DNA of 64,000 nucleotides from Sandaracinaceae bacterium (GTDB lineage Bacteria > Myxococcota_A > Polyangia > Polyangiales > Sandaracinaceae), in NCBI GenBank assembly GCA_040218145.1, contig JAVJQK010000033.1, forward strand, positions 248,001-312,000, given 5' to 3'. Positions 46,201 to 55,114 of the stretch are shown here, in pieces. How positions within the stretch are numbered: position 1 is the stretch's first letter; each line of letters opens with the position of its first letter. The translations under genes and the position numbers were made by a program. The notes beneath the pieces were generated by a model. That model did no database searches. It saw nothing but the letters and a program-made list of their open reading frames with translations, and was not told the origin of the DNA.

Positions 46201-47073
46201 CGCTTCCAGGAGGCCGACCGCGTGCTTCAGCGCGTGGCCGACCTCGCCGAGCCGGCCACGCTCGACGCGCTCACGCTCGGCCAGGTGCACCACGTGCGCG
46301 GCGTTCGAGCCGCGATGGTGGGCGACGTCGGGACCTTCCTCGAGCACCTCTCGAAGGCGGTCGACGCGTTCGAGCGCGCGGGAGACGTGCGCAACGTCTC
46401 GCTCGAGAGGACCACCCTCGCCTGGTGCTGGGCGGAGCTGGGAGACTTCACCCAGGCGGAGCGCGTCTGCCGCGCCAACCTCGGCCGCTGCGAGGAGATG
46501 GGCGCGCAGCAGGCGATCACCTACGCCAAAGTGAACCTCGGTTACATCCTGACCCACCGCCCCGGCGCGCGGAGCGAAGCGCGCGCGGTGCTGGGGGAGG
46601 CCATCGCCGAGTGTCGAGAGGTGGGCAACCCGCGGCTCATGGGCTGGGCCACGGCGCACCTCGCGGCGCTCGCGCACCTCGAAGGCGATCACGCGGCGGA
46701 GCGCGCGGCGGCGGCGGAGGCGGTGACGCTGCTCGGCGTCTCCCCCGGCCTCGAGGCGTGGGCGCTCGGGCTGCACGCGCGGGCCCTGGCCGCGCAGGGC
46801 GAGGCGGCGCTCGCGTGCGACGCGGCGGAGCGCGCGATGACGACCCTGGAGCGGCTCGGGGGCATGCTGCAAGGAGAGGCGCTGCCGCCGCTCGCGCGGG
46901 CGATTGCGCTCGACGCGGCTGGAGACGCCGCGGGCGCGGAGGCGGCGATCGCGGACGCGAGAGATCGGCTGCGGGCGCGGGCCGAGCGCATCGCGAACCC
47001 GTCCTGGCGCGAGGGCTTCCTCTCGCACCCCGAGAGCCGCGCCATCCTCGAGTGGCGATCGCGACGAAGCTGA
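43204..47073 (+). CDS. Ser/Thr kinase-pseudocyclase-ATPase-TPR fusion
   Basis: 1289 aa. Kinase domain about 1-280: [18 protein letters not shown] lysine, HRDIKPAN near 141; the DFG motif is DLG (LLDLGAAAV). About 306-445 looks like a class III nucleotide cyclase fold ([37 protein letters not shown]) without the metal-binding Asp residues, so probably inactive. An AAA ATPase follows with Walker A AEAGMGKT (Lys493) and Walker [10 protein letters not shown] near 626. The last 430 residues are TPR-like helices. Similar kinase-ATPase-TPR giants are common in myxobacteria. The start is the GTG at 43204; no clear ribosome site, and no in-frame upstream sequence resembles the family. Confidence 0.85.
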   Translation: MQPGDVIAGRFALEAEVARGGMGRLLRASDRHTGRPVALKVIATEDPSAGQRFAREAAALSKVSHPALVEHVAHGITPDGAAYLAMEWLEGQDLRGFLGTRSDDTLASGRPTAGFLAPGDALVLARRVASALAALHDQGIVHRDIKPANLFLVGGDVGQVKLLDLGAAAVHDARPLTMTGVLVGTPAYMAPEQVRAESRVGATADVWGLGCVLYECLTGTPAFRAQHVMALLAKILLDEPPSIHAARPDLPAPLLDVVQKTLEKDAAARFADGGALARALAELDVSQPTPAYGVRQSTPSLGGSERRVRCVVVGALPAGAAAARPEVEHAAERAGASLVWLSPGSFVVTFEPPGAPVDQAIRAGRVALALRHAVPELSLAIGLGQAESDGRVPVGEAVDRAASLLHEASRGEVRVQSSTVPLLEARFDLSQHGTAGRLVGERTKEATRTLLGKPTVSVGRRRELGTLSSLWDHTVEEHMATVALVTAEAGMGKTRLRYELLRSLRRRGEELTVVEGQGDSLSAGSPFGIVAPALRRWVGAADGARPEDTRARLEERLARSLSGDELARVFAFLAELVGAPLEGEDVPDALAAARQDPMLLGEGMRRAFTDWLAAECARRPVLLILEDLHWGDVPSVRFVDAALSRCEELPLMVLALARPEVKERFADLFERRGMQEIHLGNLSQRASVQLVRQVLGDDVDEDLARKLAARAGGNAFYLEELIRAAAEDRRGAVPEAMWPDTVIGMVQTRLDALGHEAKMVLRAAAIFGEVFWTGAVEALLGETPVSASDWLRELAEREVVSRRMESRFPGQDEWRFRHALMRDGAYALSTDEDREIGHRVAGEWLRAAGEQDALVLAEHFDRGGARREAIRWFHRAADQALEGNDLEAVVDRVARAVEAGAAGEVLGSLRALESLARYWQSDYAGARERGERAHALLTEGTRDWYRALGSATVASARLGDFDGVDAFFDRVVRSTPATDAAAEQLIALCRGTFQLIFNGRFQEADRVLQRVADLAEPATLDALTLGQVHHVRGVRAAMVGDVGTFLEHLSKAVDAFERAGDVRNVSLERTTLAWCWAELGDFTQAERVCRANLGRCEEMGAQQAITYAKVNLGYILTHRPGARSEARAVLGEAIAECREVGNPRLMGWATAHLAALAHLEGDHAAERAAAAEAVTLLGVSPGLEAWALGLHARALAAQGEAALACDAAERAMTTLERLGGMLQGEALPPLARAIALDAAGDAAGAEAAIADARDRLRARAERIANPSWREGFLSHPESRAILEWRSRRS

Positions 47074-47128
47074 AACGGTCATTGCCCCGCGCCCTCCGCT
47101 CCGGGTAGCGTGCGACGCGGGAGGGACC

Positions 47129-48652
47129 ATGACCACGGAGAAACACGTCGCGATCCTGGGTGGAGGCGTCGGAGGGCTCTCGGCCGCCTACTTCTTGCAC
47201 GGCCGGACCTCGGCCGACGGACAGACCGTCTTCCGATGTACGGTGTACGACGTCTCGGACCGACTCGGCGGGAACGCCTACAGCGCGTACCTCGGCGACG
47301 ACGGCTACAGCAAGCCGTTCGTCGACCTCGCCGTCAACGACTTCAACACCGAGCGCTACCACATCTTCATGGCCGTGCTCGCGCAGCTGGAGAAGGAGGG
47401 ATACCCGGTCCCGCACGCGCCGCTCATCGACACGACGAGCTGGTACACGCCGCGCGGCGTGACCAAGGGCGCTCGCGAGTACACCGCGGACGAGATGGCG
47501 CACTGGGAGCAGCACCCGGAGAAGCCCTGGCTGAAGGACATCGCCCAGGACTGGGACCGCTTCCAGGCGGTGGCCTACGACGTCCTGCACGACGACAAGT
47601 ACGCGACGATGAGCGTCGACGAGTTCATCGCCGAGCAGAAGTACTCGGAGGACTTCGCCGAGTACAACCTGCGCGCCCGCATCAACGGCATGTACTACGT
47701 CAACGACCGCGAGCCGGGCTCGATGCCGATCCGCGCGGTCATGAGCTACTACCACCTGCAGGAGGGCATCGGGGACCGCCTCCGCACCGACGCCATCCGC
47801 GCGGCGAAGGCCAAGGACGAGCTCTCACCGCGCCACTACTTCGAGAAGGGCGCGAGCGACTGGATCCGCCAGCTCGTGCGCTGCCTCGAGGCGCGCGGCG
47901 TGGAGCTGCGCCTCGGCGCGTCCCCCACCGCCTACCTCGACGCCACGCGCGGCTGGCGGGTGCTCAGCGCGGCCACGCCCCCGGGCGGCCGCGAGTCGTT
48001 CGACCACGTGGTCAGCGCCGTGTACGCCGACGTCGTCAGCCGGGTCGTGGCGCTGGGCCTGCCCCCGCTCATGCCGACGCTGCTCTCGCAGTTCGCGTAC
48101 TACGACTCCATGGCGGTCGTGCACGACGACGTGAACATGCTGCCCACGGACGAGAGCATGTGGAGCACGTACAACATCCTCGTCTACCCGCCCGAGACAC
48201 GTCTCTTGCGCCCGTACACCATCACGTACGTCACGCGGAAGCATCAGGCCGAGGACTCCAACCAGCCTCCGTATCTGACGCTGACCCCGTACGGCGCGGT
48301 GGACGACGGCGGCGTCCCGACGATGCTCGACCTGCCCTCGTCGTCACGGGTGAAGGCCCTCGCCTACCTTCGGCACAACACGCTGAGCGTCGACGCGATG
48401 GCCGCCCAGCGCATGCTCCCGGCGCTGCAGGGGCAGAGCAACCTGTGGTTCACGGGCGGCTGGACCAACGGCGCCGGCCTGCACGAGGAGATCCTCGCGC
48501 AGTCCAAGGAGATCGCGCTCCGCATCCGGAACATCTTCGAGGTGGGCCACGGCGAGAGCTACCGCGAGGACGACCCGAGCTACGTCCCCAAGCACAAGCG
48601 CGACTCGTTCGAGAGCGCGCCAGAGGCGCTGCCCGACGGGTTCTGGGCGTAG
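47129..48652 (+). CDS. FAD-dependent amine-oxidase-like oxidoreductase
   Basis: 507-aa flavoprotein. The dinucleotide-binding motif GGGVGG is at residues 11-16 (VAILGGGVGGLSAAYFL), followed by VYDVSDRLGGNAYSAY, the amine-oxidase-type FAD contact. The C-terminal FAD motif is LWFTGGWTNGAGLHEEIL. The middle region contains many Tyr/Trp residues. Resembles NAD(P)-binding amine oxidase/desaturase-like proteins; substrate unknown. Ribosome site GGGAGG just before the ATG; starts 55 bp after the kinase giant. Confidence 0.8.
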   Translation: MTTEKHVAILGGGVGGLSAAYFLHGRTSADGQTVFRCTVYDVSDRLGGNAYSAYLGDDGYSKPFVDLAVNDFNTERYHIFMAVLAQLEKEGYPVPHAPLIDTTSWYTPRGVTKGAREYTADEMAHWEQHPEKPWLKDIAQDWDRFQAVAYDVLHDDKYATMSVDEFIAEQKYSEDFAEYNLRARINGMYYVNDREPGSMPIRAVMSYYHLQEGIGDRLRTDAIRAAKAKDELSPRHYFEKGASDWIRQLVRCLEARGVELRLGASPTAYLDATRGWRVLSAATPPGGRESFDHVVSAVYADVVSRVVALGLPPLMPTLLSQFAYYDSMAVVHDDVNMLPTDESMWSTYNILVYPPETRLLRPYTITYVTRKHQAEDSNQPPYLTLTPYGAVDDGGVPTMLDLPSSSRVKALAYLRHNTLSVDAMAAQRMLPALQGQSNLWFTGGWTNGAGLHEEILAQSKEIALRIRNIFEVGHGESYREDDPSYVPKHKRDSFESAPEALPDGFWA

Positions 48653-48745
48653 CGCATCGTCGCGTCCGGGGCGTCTCGCCACCGCGCGGCGCTGGTGGGC
48701 GCCGCCGCGGCGTCCGGGACTGGCGTCGGAACGGCCAGTGCAGAC

Positions 48746-49621
48746 ATGGCCGGCGTGATGATGGATACGCTTCGGTCCCTGAGAGACGAGCTGAAGCGAG
48801 ACCGGGTGCCCGCGGTGGCGGCCGGTCTCGCCTTCTACGCCGTGCTCGCCGTCTTCCCCGCCCTCATCGCCCTGGTCTCCCTCTACGGCCTGTTCTCCGA
48901 CCCCGCGCAGGTGCAGGCGCAGCTCGAGCAGCTCTACGGGGTCATGCCCGCGAGCGCGGCCGAGCTCCTCGGCGCGCAGATGCACGCCCTGGTGGGCCAG
49001 AGCTCGGGCGCGCTCGGCGTGGGCTTCGTGGTGTCGCTCGTGGGCCTGCTCTGGAGCGCCTCGAGCGGCGTGAGCCAGCTCTTCGCGGCCATCAACGTGG
49101 CCTACGAGCGGGAGGAGACGCGGAGCTTCTGGAAGATCCGCGGGCTCGCGCTCGGGGTGACCCTGGCCGCGCTGGCCTTCTCGGCGCTCGCCCTCGCGCT
49201 CGTGGCCGTGGCGCCGGCCGCCCTCGAGGCGCTGTCGCTGGGGAGCACCCTGGAGGGCGCCGTGACGTGGCTCCGCTGGCCCCTGCTCGCGGCGCTCATG
49301 GCCCTGGGTCTCGGCTGGATCTATCGCGTCGCGCCCGACCGCGACGGCAAGCCGTCGCCGCGCTGGGTCACCCCGGGCGCGATCGCCGCCACCGCGCTCT
49401 GGCTGCTCGGCTCGCTCGCGTTCAGCTTCTACACGGCTCGCTTCGGCAGCTACCAGGAGACCTACGGCGCGCTCGGCGCGGTGATCGTCTTCATGATGTG
49501 GCTCTGGATCAGCGGCCTGAGCGTGCTGATCGGCGCGGAGCTCAACTACGTGCTCGAGCGCGACGCCGGGCGGCTGCCGCGCGCGCGGGGGCGGCGCTCG
49601 CTCGAGGACCGCTACGCGTGA
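48746..49621 (+). CDS. YihY/BrkB family inner-membrane protein
   Basis: 291-aa polytopic membrane protein with six predicted helices. Family marks: RVPAVAAGLAFYAVLAVFPALIALVSLYG at the first helix (the AAxxAFYxxLxxFPxL signature), LLWSASSGVSQLFAAINVAY, and the last-helix block YGALGAVIVFMMWLWISGLSVLIGAELNYVLE. Once called ribonuclease BN in error; true function unknown, possibly transport. Start uncertain: ATG 48746 is chosen; GTG 48695 and ATG 48758 are alternatives. Its stop abuts the convergent amidotransferase stop. Confidence 0.88.
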   Translation: MAGVMMDTLRSLRDELKRDRVPAVAAGLAFYAVLAVFPALIALVSLYGLFSDPAQVQAQLEQLYGVMPASAAELLGAQMHALVGQSSGALGVGFVVSLVGLLWSASSGVSQLFAAINVAYEREETRSFWKIRGLALGVTLAALAFSALALALVAVAPAALEALSLGSTLEGAVTWLRWPLLAALMALGLGWIYRVAPDRDGKPSPRWVTPGAIAATALWLLGSLAFSFYTARFGSYQETYGALGAVIVFMMWLWISGLSVLIGAELNYVLERDAGRLPRARGRRSLEDRYA

Positions 49622-50482
49622 TCAGGCCGAGGCGACCTCGAGCCGCCGCACGCCCGGCTCGTGGCGCCGCACCCGCATCCGCCAGTCGACGCCGATCAGC
49701 TCGCCCTCCTTCATCTCCTGCCAGACGTTCTCGCCCTGGAGCGGCTCGCTGGTGAAGATGAGGTGGTTGACGTAGCCGCTCTCGCTCGGGGCCTCGCACT
49801 CGGGCGAGAGGCTCGGGCAGGCGTCCCGGTCGGCGCAGCGCGTCTTGTACGTGGACCAGTAGAGCTCCTTGCCGCCCTGGTGCGCGACCATCGTCACGCC
49901 ATCGGTCACGATGCAGGTGAGGAAGAGCTTCTCCACCTCTTCGAGCGGGCCGCAGAGCTCCCTCACCGTGTCGATGGTGCCGCGCAGCGCCTCCATCACG
50001 TCCGAGACCGCGTGCGGCTTGTCGAGCCGACCGAACTGCTCGAGACGCGAGAGGAAGACGAAGAACACCACCTCGCTGTCCGTCTCGCCGAGGATGAAGC
50101 GCCGCAGCCGCGGCGCGACCTCCTGCATGAGGGCGAGGCGGTAGTCCTTGTGGAAGCGGGGGATGTCGCCGTTGTGCGCGAAGACCCAGCGCCCGTACTG
50201 GAAGGGGTGACAGTTCAGGACCGTCATCGGGCCCTGCGTCGCCTTGCGCACGTGGGCGAGCACGGTCTCGGACGCGACCACGCCGCTGACGCGGTGGAAG
50301 AGCGCGTCACTCAGCGCGTGGCTCGGGCTGCGCGTCACGTGCGGCGCGCCGTCGACGTAGAAGGCGACCCCCCATCCGTCCGGGTGCCCGGCGCTCTGGC
50401 GCCCGAGCGCGTTCTCGGCCGCGACCAGCGACCGGTGGACCTGACTGGGGATCACGCTGCGGAAACCGAAGAGCCTGCACAT
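49622..50482 (-). CDS. Class II glutamine amidotransferase (YafJ/EgtC-like)
   Basis: 286 aa. The start at ATG 50482 makes Cys2 the N-terminal nucleophile after Met removal (MCRLFGFRS), which fixes the start against the longer frame. Glutamine-site residues: RQSAGHPDGWGVAFY, HVRKATQG, NCHPFQYGRWVFAHNGDI and ETDSEVVFF. It is a stand-alone amidohydrolase domain with no synthetase partner; members include YafJ and the ergothioneine enzyme EgtC, but no other ergothioneine genes are nearby. Confidence 0.88.
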   Translation of the reverse strand: MCRLFGFRSVIPSQVHRSLVAAENALGRQSAGHPDGWGVAFYVDGAPHVTRSPSHALSDALFHRVSGVVASETVLAHVRKATQGPMTVLNCHPFQYGRWVFAHNGDIPRFHKDYRLALMQEVAPRLRRFILGETDSEVVFFVFLSRLEQFGRLDKPHAVSDVMEALRGTIDTVRELCGPLEEVEKLFLTCIVTDGVTMVAHQGGKELYWSTYKTRCADRDACPSLSPECEAPSESGYVNHLIFTSEPLQGENVWQEMKEGELIGVDWRMRVRRHEPGVRRLEVASA

Positions 50483-50582
50483 CGTCGCCCGGGAGGATGA
50501 CACAGATCGGGCGGCGCGCGCGGTGAGGCGGGGCCGAGCCAGGGCTCGACCCCGCCAGGGAGAGAGATGGGCCGCGCGTCGC

Positions 50583-52859
50583 TCAGGGAGCGGGACGGTA
50601 GGGGGCGACGGTGTTGCCGCTCACCACCCAGCCCGGGCTCATGCCGCCGCCGTAGAACGAGCCGTGGCTGGTGTACGCGGTGTTGCCGCGCGCGATGAGG
50701 CGGCCGATGGCGGCGTCGGGGTTGAAGAGGTCCGGCGCGTCGTGGTGGAAGACGTTGTCGTCGAACCACACCGTGCCGAGCGTGTCGCCGGGCATGCGGC
50801 CGAGCATCGTGCCCGTGTTCACCAGCACGTTGTGCGAGGCGTAGTTCAGGTCGCTGAGACCGTGGATGCGGTAGTTGTGCTTGAAGGTGTTCACCAGGCG
50901 GTTCTCACGCGTGACGCTGCGGAGCACGCTCACCAGGCGCACCGTGGCCTCGGGGCCGGCCGAGTCGAAGACGTTGTCGTAGAGGATGATGTCCTCGCTC
51001 TGCAGCGGGTCGACGTCGCCGCTCCACACGCTGTAGCGCGCGGCGGTCACGTCGCTGTGGGTGACGGCGATGCGGCGGCCGCGGAGCTCGAACGCCATGT
51101 CCGCGGAGTCGACGGTGACCGACTCGATCCACACGTCCTCCACCATCCACTCGGGGCGGACCTCGTGGGTCGGGTAGTAGGAGACGGGCGCCGAGAGGCG
51201 GAAGCCGCCGTAGTGGCCGCCCTGCACGCGGACGCGGTGCACGCCGCGGTCGAGGGTCACGACCCCGAGGCGCGTCGCGGCGTCGGCGACGATCTCGACG
51301 TCGTCCTGGCTGATGGTGAGAGCGCCGCCGGTGACGCCGTTCGCCATGACGCGGGTGCCGGGCACGGCGACGGCGGCGGTCAGCTCCGCGAAGCTGCGCG
51401 CGGTGACGGTGCGGGTGGTGCGCGGCGCGGTCGGCCAGCGCAGCGCACTCAGCTCACTCGGGAGCGGGCCGAGATCCGCGACGCTGGACGCGACGCCCGT
51501 GGGGCTCGGCGCGGGCGCGGGAGCCGGCGCGGGAGCCGGCGCGGGAGTGGGCGCGGGAGCCGGCGCAGGAGTGGGCGCGGGAGTGGGCGCAGGCTCGGGC
51601 GCGGGCTCGGGCGCGGGCGCGGGGGCGGGCTCGGGAGCGGGGGCGGGCTCGGGAGCGGGGGCGGGCTCGGGAGCGGGGGCGGGAGCGGGCTCGGGGGCGG
51701 GCTCGGGGCTCGGCTCCGGAGTGCCCTCGTCCGTGGGCTCGGGGCTCTCCCGCATGCCCTCGGGCCGCGGGCGGATGCCGGCGCCGCGCACGCCTTCGGG
51801 CACCGCGCGGTAGGGCTGGACCTGGTTGTCGCGCATCACCCAGTCCCGGCCCATCGCGCCGTTGTGGAAGGCGTCGGCGAGGTCCGAGTAGGCGAGGTTG
51901 TGCTGCGCGACCACGCCGTCGACGCGGCCGTCGGGCGCGAAGAGGGCGCCCACGTCGTGGTGGAAGATGTCGTGCTCGAAGCGCACGTCGCTCACCGCGT
52001 CCTCGGCCTGGCCACCGAGCACCGCGCCGCCGTGCACGAACACGCTGTCGGCCACGAACAGCCCCTCGACGCGGCCGTGGGCCTCGAGCGCCGGGCGGCT
52101 CGGGTGGATCAGCTGGCTGTGGAAGAAGACCACGCGCGCCGCGTCGTGGACCTGCGCGGTCGCCTGGCCGCCCACCGCGTCGAGCACGGTGTCGTAGAGC
52201 GTGAGGTCCTCCGTCTGCGCGTCGTAGGTGTCACCCACCCAGAGCGCGTGACGCGACGCGGTCAGGTCGGAGTGCGCGACCACGACACGACGGCCGCGCA
52301 CCTTCAGCGCGATCTCGTCCGCGTCGACCGTGACGTGGCTGAACCAGATGTCCTCGGCCAGCCACTCGGCCCGGGCCTCGAAGCGGGGCGACCAGGTCGC
52401 GGGCGGCTCGATCTCGATCGACGACCAGACGCCGCCGACCACGCGGACGCGCTTCACGCCGCGCCCGACCGTGAGGGCGCCGAGGTGGCTGGTGCGCGGC
52501 GCGATGACCTCGACGTCGTCCGCGCGGAGCTGCAGCGCGCCAGCGCCGAGGTCGCCCTCGACGCGAACCCGACTGCCGGAGACCGACGTCTCTCGCAGGA
52601 GCTCCGCCCGGCTGCGCACCGTCACCTCGCGAGAGATGCGGGGCGCCTCGGCCCAGCGCAGCGCGGAGACCTCTTCCGGGAGCACGCCCAGGTCGGCGAC
52701 CGCGGTCGCCTCCGTGGCCAGCTCCGAGGCCGACGACGCGGAGGGGATGTCCATGAAGGCCTCGTCCGCGGCCGACTCGAGGTCGGCGGCGCAGCCGAAG
52801 GCCATGGACGCGAGGATGAGCGAAAAGAGCGCTCGCTTGGACTGATTGAGGTGCTGCAT
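50583..52859 (-). CDS. Lipoprotein made of two tandem beta-helix domains joined by a PEPAP linker
   Basis: 758 aa. Lipobox MAFGC (Cys23). Two homologous halves (about 75-365 and 460-758) begin VADLGVLPEEVSALRW and VADLGPLPSELSALRW and share VEDVWIESVTVDSAD-like and ITHSDVTAARYSVWSGD-like strands, DNVFHHD and a final WV..NQVQPYRA/WVVSGNTVAPYRP. The strand periodicity fits a right-handed parallel beta-helix. The linker (about 371-455) is nearly pure Pro/Glu/Ala repeats. No catalytic residues recognised. Start placed at ATG 52859; the frame extends to 52931 but without a signal sequence. A perfect hairpin overlaps the GGAGG upstream. Confidence 0.7.
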   Translation of the reverse strand: MQHLNQSKRALFSLILASMAFGCAADLESAADEAFMDIPSASSASELATEATAVADLGVLPEEVSALRWAEAPRISREVTVRSRAELLRETSVSGSRVRVEGDLGAGALQLRADDVEVIAPRTSHLGALTVGRGVKRVRVVGGVWSSIEIEPPATWSPRFEARAEWLAEDIWFSHVTVDADEIALKVRGRRVVVAHSDLTASRHALWVGDTYDAQTEDLTLYDTVLDAVGGQATAQVHDAARVVFFHSQLIHPSRPALEAHGRVEGLFVADSVFVHGGAVLGGQAEDAVSDVRFEHDIFHHDVGALFAPDGRVDGVVAQHNLAYSDLADAFHNGAMGRDWVMRDNQVQPYRAVPEGVRGAGIRPRPEGMRESPEPTDEGTPEPSPEPAPEPAPAPAPEPAPAPEPAPAPEPAPAPAPEPAPEPAPTPAPTPAPAPAPTPAPAPAPAPAPAPSPTGVASSVADLGPLPSELSALRWPTAPRTTRTVTARSFAELTAAVAVPGTRVMANGVTGGALTISQDDVEIVADAATRLGVVTLDRGVHRVRVQGGHYGGFRLSAPVSYYPTHEVRPEWMVEDVWIESVTVDSADMAFELRGRRIAVTHSDVTAARYSVWSGDVDPLQSEDIILYDNVFDSAGPEATVRLVSVLRSVTRENRLVNTFKHNYRIHGLSDLNYASHNVLVNTGTMLGRMPGDTLGTVWFDDNVFHHDAPDLFNPDAAIGRLIARGNTAYTSHGSFYGGGMSPGWVVSGNTVAPYRPAP
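51621..51674. repeat. 18-bp tandem repeat, three exact copies
   Basis: Unit GGGGGCGGGCTCGGGAGC repeated exactly three times within a longer imperfect array (about 51500-51720) encoding the Pro-Glu-Ala linker of the beta-helix lipoprotein. In-frame, so copy change would lengthen the linker by six residues. Confidence 0.8.
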
Positions 52860-52873
52860 GGTGTTCTTCCCTG

Positions 52874-52887
52874 CCTCCGGACGGAGG
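52874..52887 (-). repeat. Leader hairpin overlapping a GGAGG ribosome-site candidate
   Basis: CCTCCG and CGGAGG (plus-strand order) around two bases. On the lipoprotein mRNA the 3' arm contains GGAGG, 14 nt before the AUG, so the hairpin could mask it; a second purine run GGGAAG lies closer to the start. Confidence 0.45.
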
Positions 52888-53114
52888 TCTCCCTTTCGCG
52901 CTCCCCGTTCGGAGGGCGCGACCGAGGTCATCGAGGCGGGCGTCCCTGAGACCGGACGCGGCTCGTTGTCGGCAGGGACAGGCTAAATCGAGCGCCACCC
53001 CGAACAACTGAGGGTCAGCGCGTCGAATTTTGGCCGAGCGCGGGCGCACACCCGGATCGGGCGTGACGATGGCCCACACCCCCTACACGAGATCATTGAG
53101 TTTTTGCCCGTCCC

Positions 53115-53162
53115 CCCTGACGTGGCGACTCAGCACCGGGGGGTCTCCCGGCCACGTCGGGG
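53115..53162. repeat. Compound 12-bp inverted repeat with inner hairpin
   Basis: CCCTGACGTGGC (53115-53126) pairs with GCCACGTCGGGG (53151-53162) with one G-T wobble; inside, CCGGG and CCCGG form a second hairpin. Lies about 185 bp before the aldehyde dehydrogenase start. Confidence 0.5.
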
Positions 53163-53241
53163 CTGCGCGCAAAAAAATGCCTCGCGTGACGGTTTTGCGC
53201 GGGTTTTCTCGGGTCGAGACCGCAGCTTTTCAGCATTCCCG

Positions 53242-53265
53242 GAACCTGACCATCCGGCCAGGTTC
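53242..53265. repeat. 7-bp inverted repeat GAACCTG/CAGGTTC
   Basis: Perfect arms with a 10-base spacer, 83 bp before the aldehyde dehydrogenase start; size and spacing fit an operator or small hairpin. Immediately followed by a CCCCCG-AA-CGGGGG hairpin at 53273-53286. Confidence 0.4.
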
Positions 53266-53347
53266 TGGAGCGCCCCCGAACGGGGGTCGGCCGCCCTGAC
53301 TCTCGGTGGTAGGCTCCGCCCCCAACTCTCGACCGGAGCTCTCTCGG

Positions 53348-55075
53348 ATGACCTCGCCCAACTTCGCCGCCGACGCCCCCAAGGTCAGCTCGACCCCCAA
53401 GGAGGAGGTGGATCGCCTCGTGAAGAAGCTCGCCGCGCGCAAGGACGCGTGGGTGCGCACCACCAACGAGCGCCGCATCCAGCTGCTCGAGGCCTGCATC
53501 GTGCGCACCGAGGCGGTGGCCGAGGAGTGGGTGCGTGCCGCGTGCAAGGCCAAGGGCATCGCCTTCGACGGCCCGCGCGGCGGCGAGGAGTGGCTCGGCG
53601 GGCCGATGACTACCATCCGCAACCTGCGGCAGCTCGCCGACGCGGTGCGCGAGAACGGCCAGCCGGCGCTGCCCGAGCTCATCCAGCGCGACGACGGTCA
53701 GTACGTCGCGAAGGTCTTCCCGTCCGACTGGTTCGACAAGCTCCTCTTCACCGGCTTCTCGGCCGAGGTCTGGATCGAGCCCGGCCAGGAGCCGACGCAG
53801 GGCGCGATCTACCGGAACAAGCCCCAGCCCGGCGAGGCGAAGCCGAAGCCGCTCCCGGACGGCAAGGTCTCGCTCGTGCTCGGGGCGGGCAACGTCGCGT
53901 CGATCGGCCCCATGGACGCGCTCTACAAGCTCTTCGTCGAGGACGAGGTCGTCATCCTCAAGACGAACCCCGTCAACGCCTACCTCCAGCCCTACTGGGA
54001 GGAGGCCTTCCGCCCGCTGATCGACGAGGGCGTCTACTACGTGGTCCGCGGCGGGGCCGACATCGGCAGCCACCTCGTGCACCACGAGGACGTCGACACC
54101 ATCCACATGACCGGCTCGGACCGCACGCACGACGCGATCGTGTTCGGCGGGGACCCGGAGGAGCAGGCGCGCCGCAAGCGCAGCGGCGAGCGCCTCGTCG
54201 ACAAGCCGATCTCGAGCGAGCTCGGCGCGGTGACGCCCGTCCTGGTCGTGCCGGGCCCGTGGAGCGACGAGGACGTCGACTTCCAGGCGCGTCACATCGC
54301 CGGCATGGTGGCCAACAACGGCAGCTTCAACTGCAACGCGGCCAAGGTCATCGTCACCGGCGATCGCTGGCCCATGCGCGAGCTGCTCCTCGAGCGCATC
54401 GAGCATCACCTGCGCGAGACCCCGTCGCGCATGGCCTACTACCCGGGCGCGCAGGCGCGCTACGACGGCTTCCTCGAGCGCTACCCGCAGGCGCAGCCGC
54501 TCGGCCCGCGCTCGCCGAACGTGGTCCCGTGGACGCTCATCCCGGACGTGCCGGCGGAGGCGGGCGAGTACGCGCTGACGAGCGAGGCCTTCTGCGGCGT
54601 GCTCGCGCTGACCAAGCTCCAGGCCTCGAACGAGGGTGAGTTCCTGAAGGAGATGGTGCGCTTCGCGAACGAGTCGTGCTGGGGCACGCTCTCTTGCGTC
54701 GTGCTCATCCACCCCGAGACCGAGAAGAAGTACGCCAAGGAATTCGACGCCGCGCTCGCCGGCCTCCGCTACGGCGGCATCGGCGTCAACGTCTTCGCGG
54801 GCGTGATCTACGGCATGGTCTCGCCGACCTGGGGCGCGTTCCCTGGCCACCCGCTCGAGGACATCCAGAGCGGGCGCGGCTTCGTGCACAACACCTTCCT
54901 GCTGGACCACCCGCAGAAGTCGATCGTGCGCGCGCCCTTCCGGATCCGCCCCACCCCGGTCTGGTTCGCCGATCACGCGAACGCGCACGAGCTCGGCCGC
55001 GCGCTGACGCGCTTCGAGGCGCGCCCCGGGCCCCTGCGGCTGCCACAGGTGCTCATGGCCGCGATGAAGGGCTGA
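53348..55075 (+). CDS. Aldehyde dehydrogenase superfamily protein (divergent group)
   Basis: 575 aa, longer than the usual 480-500. NAD-binding region VLGAGNVASIGPMDALYKLF, FVEDEVVILKTNPVNAYLQP and TGSDRTHDAIV. Catalytic Glu291 is in SSELGAVTPVLV and Cys329 in NNGSFNCNAAKV. The CN-A context differs from the common GQxC motif, so this is a divergent subgroup. The C-terminus GGIGVNVFAGVIYGMVSPTWG fits the fold. Start at ATG 53348 (MTSPNFAADAP); an ATG at 53306 is less likely. Aldehyde substrate unknown. Confidence 0.88.
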   Translation: MTSPNFAADAPKVSSTPKEEVDRLVKKLAARKDAWVRTTNERRIQLLEACIVRTEAVAEEWVRAACKAKGIAFDGPRGGEEWLGGPMTTIRNLRQLADAVRENGQPALPELIQRDDGQYVAKVFPSDWFDKLLFTGFSAEVWIEPGQEPTQGAIYRNKPQPGEAKPKPLPDGKVSLVLGAGNVASIGPMDALYKLFVEDEVVILKTNPVNAYLQPYWEEAFRPLIDEGVYYVVRGGADIGSHLVHHEDVDTIHMTGSDRTHDAIVFGGDPEEQARRKRSGERLVDKPISSELGAVTPVLVVPGPWSDEDVDFQARHIAGMVANNGSFNCNAAKVIVTGDRWPMRELLLERIEHHLRETPSRMAYYPGAQARYDGFLERYPQAQPLGPRSPNVVPWTLIPDVPAEAGEYALTSEAFCGVLALTKLQASNEGEFLKEMVRFANESCWGTLSCVVLIHPETEKKYAKEFDAALAGLRYGGIGVNVFAGVIYGMVSPTWGAFPGHPLEDIQSGRGFVHNTFLLDHPQKSIVRAPFRIRPTPVWFADHANAHELGRALTRFEARPGPLRLPQVLMAAMKG

Positions 55076-55102
55076 GCGACTGTCGCGGCGACGACGACGC
55101 GC

Positions 55103-55108
55103 TACCCT
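55103..55108 (+). promoter_or_regulatory. -10 element, leaderless geometry (Cache protein 55115)
   Basis: TACCCT ends six bases before the GTG at 55115; no ribosome site between. Confidence 0.45.
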
Positions 55109-55114
55109 TCAGGC

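Larger units (their letters stand above)
52860..53347. other. 488-bp intergenic region with several inverted repeats
   Basis: Divergent gap between the beta-helix lipoprotein and aldehyde dehydrogenase genes; noticeably richer in A/T runs (TTTTT at 53101, AAAAAAA at 53171) than the rest of the window. It holds hairpins at 52874-52887, 53115-53162, 53242-53265 and 53273-53286, and one copy of a 15-bp sequence repeated at 17242. No convincing gene. Confidence 0.6.

Noticed and set aside
43195-47136. A 1313-codon minus-strand frame opposite the kinase giant.
   Set aside because: The plus strand gives clear kinase, Walker and TPR motifs; the minus-strand product is low-complexity Arg/Leu/Glu/His with no domain.
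51500-51720. Repeat array that might be taken for a CRISPR.
   Set aside because: Units are contiguous 18-bp and shorter in-frame repeats without unique spacers, and they encode a Pro-Glu-Ala linker.
50523-52949. An 808-codon plus-strand frame opposite the beta-helix lipoprotein.
   Set aside because: Its product is dominated by Gly/Arg/Val repeats derived from the antisense of the PEPAP linker; the minus-strand protein has a lipobox and duplicated domains.
53030-53299. An 89-codon plus-strand frame in the structured gap.
   Set aside because: No ribosome site, no domain, and the frame crosses three perfect inverted repeats, so it is better explained as non-coding.
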